From: Verrucomicrobiales bacterium
Lineage (GTDB): Bacteria > Verrucomicrobiota > Verrucomicrobiia > Verrucomicrobiales > Akkermansiaceae
Direction of reading: 5' to 3'
Assembly: GCA_002729295.1 (NCBI GenBank)
Contig: PBTU01000020.1
Location: 1-31,261 of the forward strand
Length of the DNA stretch: 31,261 nt
Part shown: in pieces, positions 29,715 to 31,261 of the stretch
Position numbering within the stretch: position 1 is the stretch's first letter
Layout of the letters: each line of letters opens with the position of its first letter
The notes under the pieces: generated by a model
Seen by the model: only the letters and a program-made list of their open reading frames with translations
What the model was told of the DNA's origin: nothing
Databases searched by the model: none
Position numbers and translations under genes: made by a program

Positions 29715-31261
29715 TTACAGCTTAATCTCAAATCCCAGTGCTTTGGAGAGGAAGGAATACTTGTCGACGACTTGTTCGATCTGTTTGGAGGTCGGTGTTC
29801 CTGCGCCGTGGCCGGCTTTGGTTTCGATTCGGATTAAACTTGGGGCGTCACCTGCTTGCGCAGCCTGAAGGGCGGCGGCGAATTTGAAGGAGTGAGATGG
29901 GACGACCCGGTCGTCGTGGTCTGAAGTCGTGACCATGGTCGCAGGGTATTTCGTTCCTTTCTTCAGGTTGTGATAGGGCGAATAGCCTAGGAGGTATTTG
30001 AACTCATCGGCGTTTTTATCAGGGAAGCCGTATTCGGCCTGCCAGGCCCAGCCGATGGTGAATTTTTGGAAGCGCAGCATGTCCATGACTCCGACGGCGG
30101 GGAGACAGGCTCCGTAGAGATCGGGGCGTTGGGTGAGACAGGCTCCAACGAGGAGGCCGCCGTTGGATCCCCCTGCAATGGCGAGGCGCGGACTGGAGGT
30201 GTATTTTTTTGCGATGAGGTGTTCGGCACAGGCGATGAAGTCATCGAAGACGTTTTGCTTTTTCGTTTTCATACCGGCCTGGTGCCATTCCTCGCCGTAT
30301 TCACCACCGCCGCGAAGATTCGCGAGGACATAGATCCCGCCCATGTCGAGCCAGGCAATATTGGAGGCGCGATAGGATGGTGTGAGCGAGATGTTGAACC
30401 CGCCGTAGGCGTAGAGGTAAGTGGGGTTGGAACCGTCGAGTTTGATGCCTTTCTTGTGAACGACAAACATGGGGACTTTGGTGCCATCCTTGGAGGTCGC
30501 GAAGATTTGCGATGACTCGTAATCGTTTTGATCGAACTTGGTGTTTGGGGCGCGGTAGAGCGTCGATTTGTTTGAGGCCACCTCGTAGTGGTAAATCGTC
30601 CCAGGCGTGGTGAAGGAGGTGAAGCCGTAGTAGAATTCCTTGTCGTCGGGTTTGCCGCCGATGCTGTAAGCCGTGCCGAGTCCGGGGAGTTCGAGGTCGG
30701 GGAGAGGGGAGCCGTCGACTTTAAAACGACGAACTTGGGAGTGGGCGTCCTTCATGTATTCCGCGATGAGAATGCCGCCGACGTGAGACACTCCATCGAG
30801 GGTTTTGGTGGTTTGAGGGATGATTGTTTTCCAGTTGGAGGGTTCGGGCTTGGCGAGATCGACAGAGACAAGTTTTTGTCTCGGGGCATCGCGGTCGGTT
30901 TGGATCAGAAATTTGGAGTCGATGTTTCCCGAGAGGCTGTAAGAGGCGTCGAATTTGTTGAAGAGCTCGATGACTTTGGAGTCAGGCATGGAGAGGTCCT
31001 TGTAAAAAAGGCCGTTCTTGGTGTCGGTGCCTTGAGAGATATGGATGATGAGGAACCGTTTGTCTTCGGTCAATCCGGTGTAGAGGCCCCACTTGGGGTG
31101 ATCGGGACGTTCGTAGACGAGGGTGTCTTCGGACTGCGCGGTGCCAAGCTTGTGATAGTAGATTTTCTTGTCGGTGTTGGTGGCCATCATCTCTTCGCCT
31201 TTTTTTGGCGTTGGGAAGCGACCGTAGTAGAAGCCCTTGTTGTCGCCTGACCAAGTGGCGT
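29715..31261 (-). CDS. Prolyl oligopeptidase, S9A family (5' end outside window)
   Basis: The C-terminal ~515 residues of a prolyl endopeptidase. The frame stays open through the right edge (GDNKGFYYGRFPTPKKGEE precedes the first in-window ATG at 31190), so that ATG is internal. The beta-propeller part is visible (KKIYYHKLGTAQSEDTLVYE onward), then the alpha/beta hydrolase domain with nucleophile Ser in AIAGGSNGGLLVGA, acid Asp in SDHDDRVVPSHSFK, and catalytic His in TKAGHGAGTPTS. The GGxYGEEWHQAG region matches the family. These enzymes cleave peptides shorter than about 30 residues after proline. Whether a signal peptide exists cannot be seen here. Confidence 0.93.
   Translation of the reverse strand, partial: ATWSGDNKGFYYGRFPTPKKGEEMMATNTDKKIYYHKLGTAQSEDTLVYERPDHPKWGLYTGLTEDKRFLIIHISQGTDTKNGLFYKDLSMPDSKVIELFNKFDASYSLSGNIDSKFLIQTDRDAPRQKLVSVDLAKPEPSNWKTIIPQTTKTLDGVSHVGGILIAEYMKDAHSQVRRFKVDGSPLPDLELPGLGTAYSIGGKPDDKEFYYGFTSFTTPGTIYHYEVASNKSTLYRAPNTKFDQNDYESSQIFATSKDGTKVPMFVVHKKGIKLDGSNPTYLYAYGGFNISLTPSYRASNIAWLDMGGIYVLANLRGGGEYGEEWHQAGMKTKKQNVFDDFIACAEHLIAKKYTSSPRLAIAGGSNGGLLVGACLTQRPDLYGACLPAVGVMDMLRFQKFTIGWAWQAEYGFPDKNADEFKYLLGYSPYHNLKKGTKYPATMVTTSDHDDRVVPSHSFKFAAALQAAQAGDAPSLIRIETKAGHGAGTPTSKQIEQVVDKYSFLSKALGFEIKL

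Noticed and set aside
30588..31250. 220-codon plus-strand open frame opposite prolyl oligopeptidase
   Set aside because: The minus strand encodes clear family motifs throughout; the Val/Gly/Asp/Glu-rich plus-strand translation is a typical antisense shadow.
1..31261. CRISPR array, insertion sequence, integrase or phage genes
   Set aside because: No regularly spaced direct repeats, transposase or integrase motifs, or terminal inverted repeats with target duplications were seen.

Overview
The window looks like a chromosomal segment of a Gram-negative bacterium, most likely a member of the Verrucomicrobiota. This is an inference from gene content and style: paired GspE/PilB-type ATPases with a GspF and a GspG-like pilin, a verrucomicrobial-type secreted esterase ending in a DPDGDG calcium-type repeat, a PEP-CTERM-like remnant, EboB and EboE homologues, and many genes with weak or absent Shine-Dalgarno sequences. 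No mobile element, phage gene or CRISPR array was seen.

Layout. 1-1874 (+): the end of a 7TM-HD phosphohydrolase and ybeY. 2008-7353 (+): a type II secretion / type IV pilus assembly block (two ATPases, inner-membrane platform protein, pseudopilin) closed by a good intrinsic terminator. 7431-8057 (+): an H1-like, Arg/Gly-rich protein of unknown function. 8054-8827 (-): a hydroxypyruvate isomerase-like TIM barrel. 9205-11919 (+): an ABC-F ATPase and DNA polymerase IV. 15244 down to about 11930 (-): a probable operon of a spermidine-synthase-like protein, a CvfB-like RNA-binding protein and selA, followed by the wreck of a PhoD-like phosphatase. 15356-15430 (+): tRNA-Glu(UUC) with its own promoter and a strong terminator. 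15708-18775 (+): an AEC transporter, a broken alpha/beta hydrolase, a DUF6607-like secreted protein and a coupled P-loop kinase-like gene. 18779-19036 (+): a PEP-CTERM-like tail fragment. 19128-19916 (-): a secreted, probably double-psi beta-barrel protein. 20022-21872 (+): a histone-deacetylase-family amidohydrolase and a ketopantoate reductase-like enzyme. 21833-27294: EboE (-), a large secreted SGNH/sialate-O-acetylesterase-like protein (+), then EboB, a small unknown protein and an ABM-fold protein (-). 27698-29656 (+): an L,D-transpeptidase and a SurA/PpiC-like protein. 29715 to the right edge (-): a prolyl oligopeptidase that runs out of the window.

The most interesting parts are: the incomplete ebo-type gene set, with eboE and eboB on the same strand but separated by an oppositely oriented secreted esterase and accompanied by two small proteins; the DUF6607/P-loop pair with stop-start overlap; the H1/RG-tailed protein; the tandem divergent secretion ATPases; and three decaying genes that show this is a region of gene loss. 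I do not see a clear-cut wholly new defence or mobile system here.
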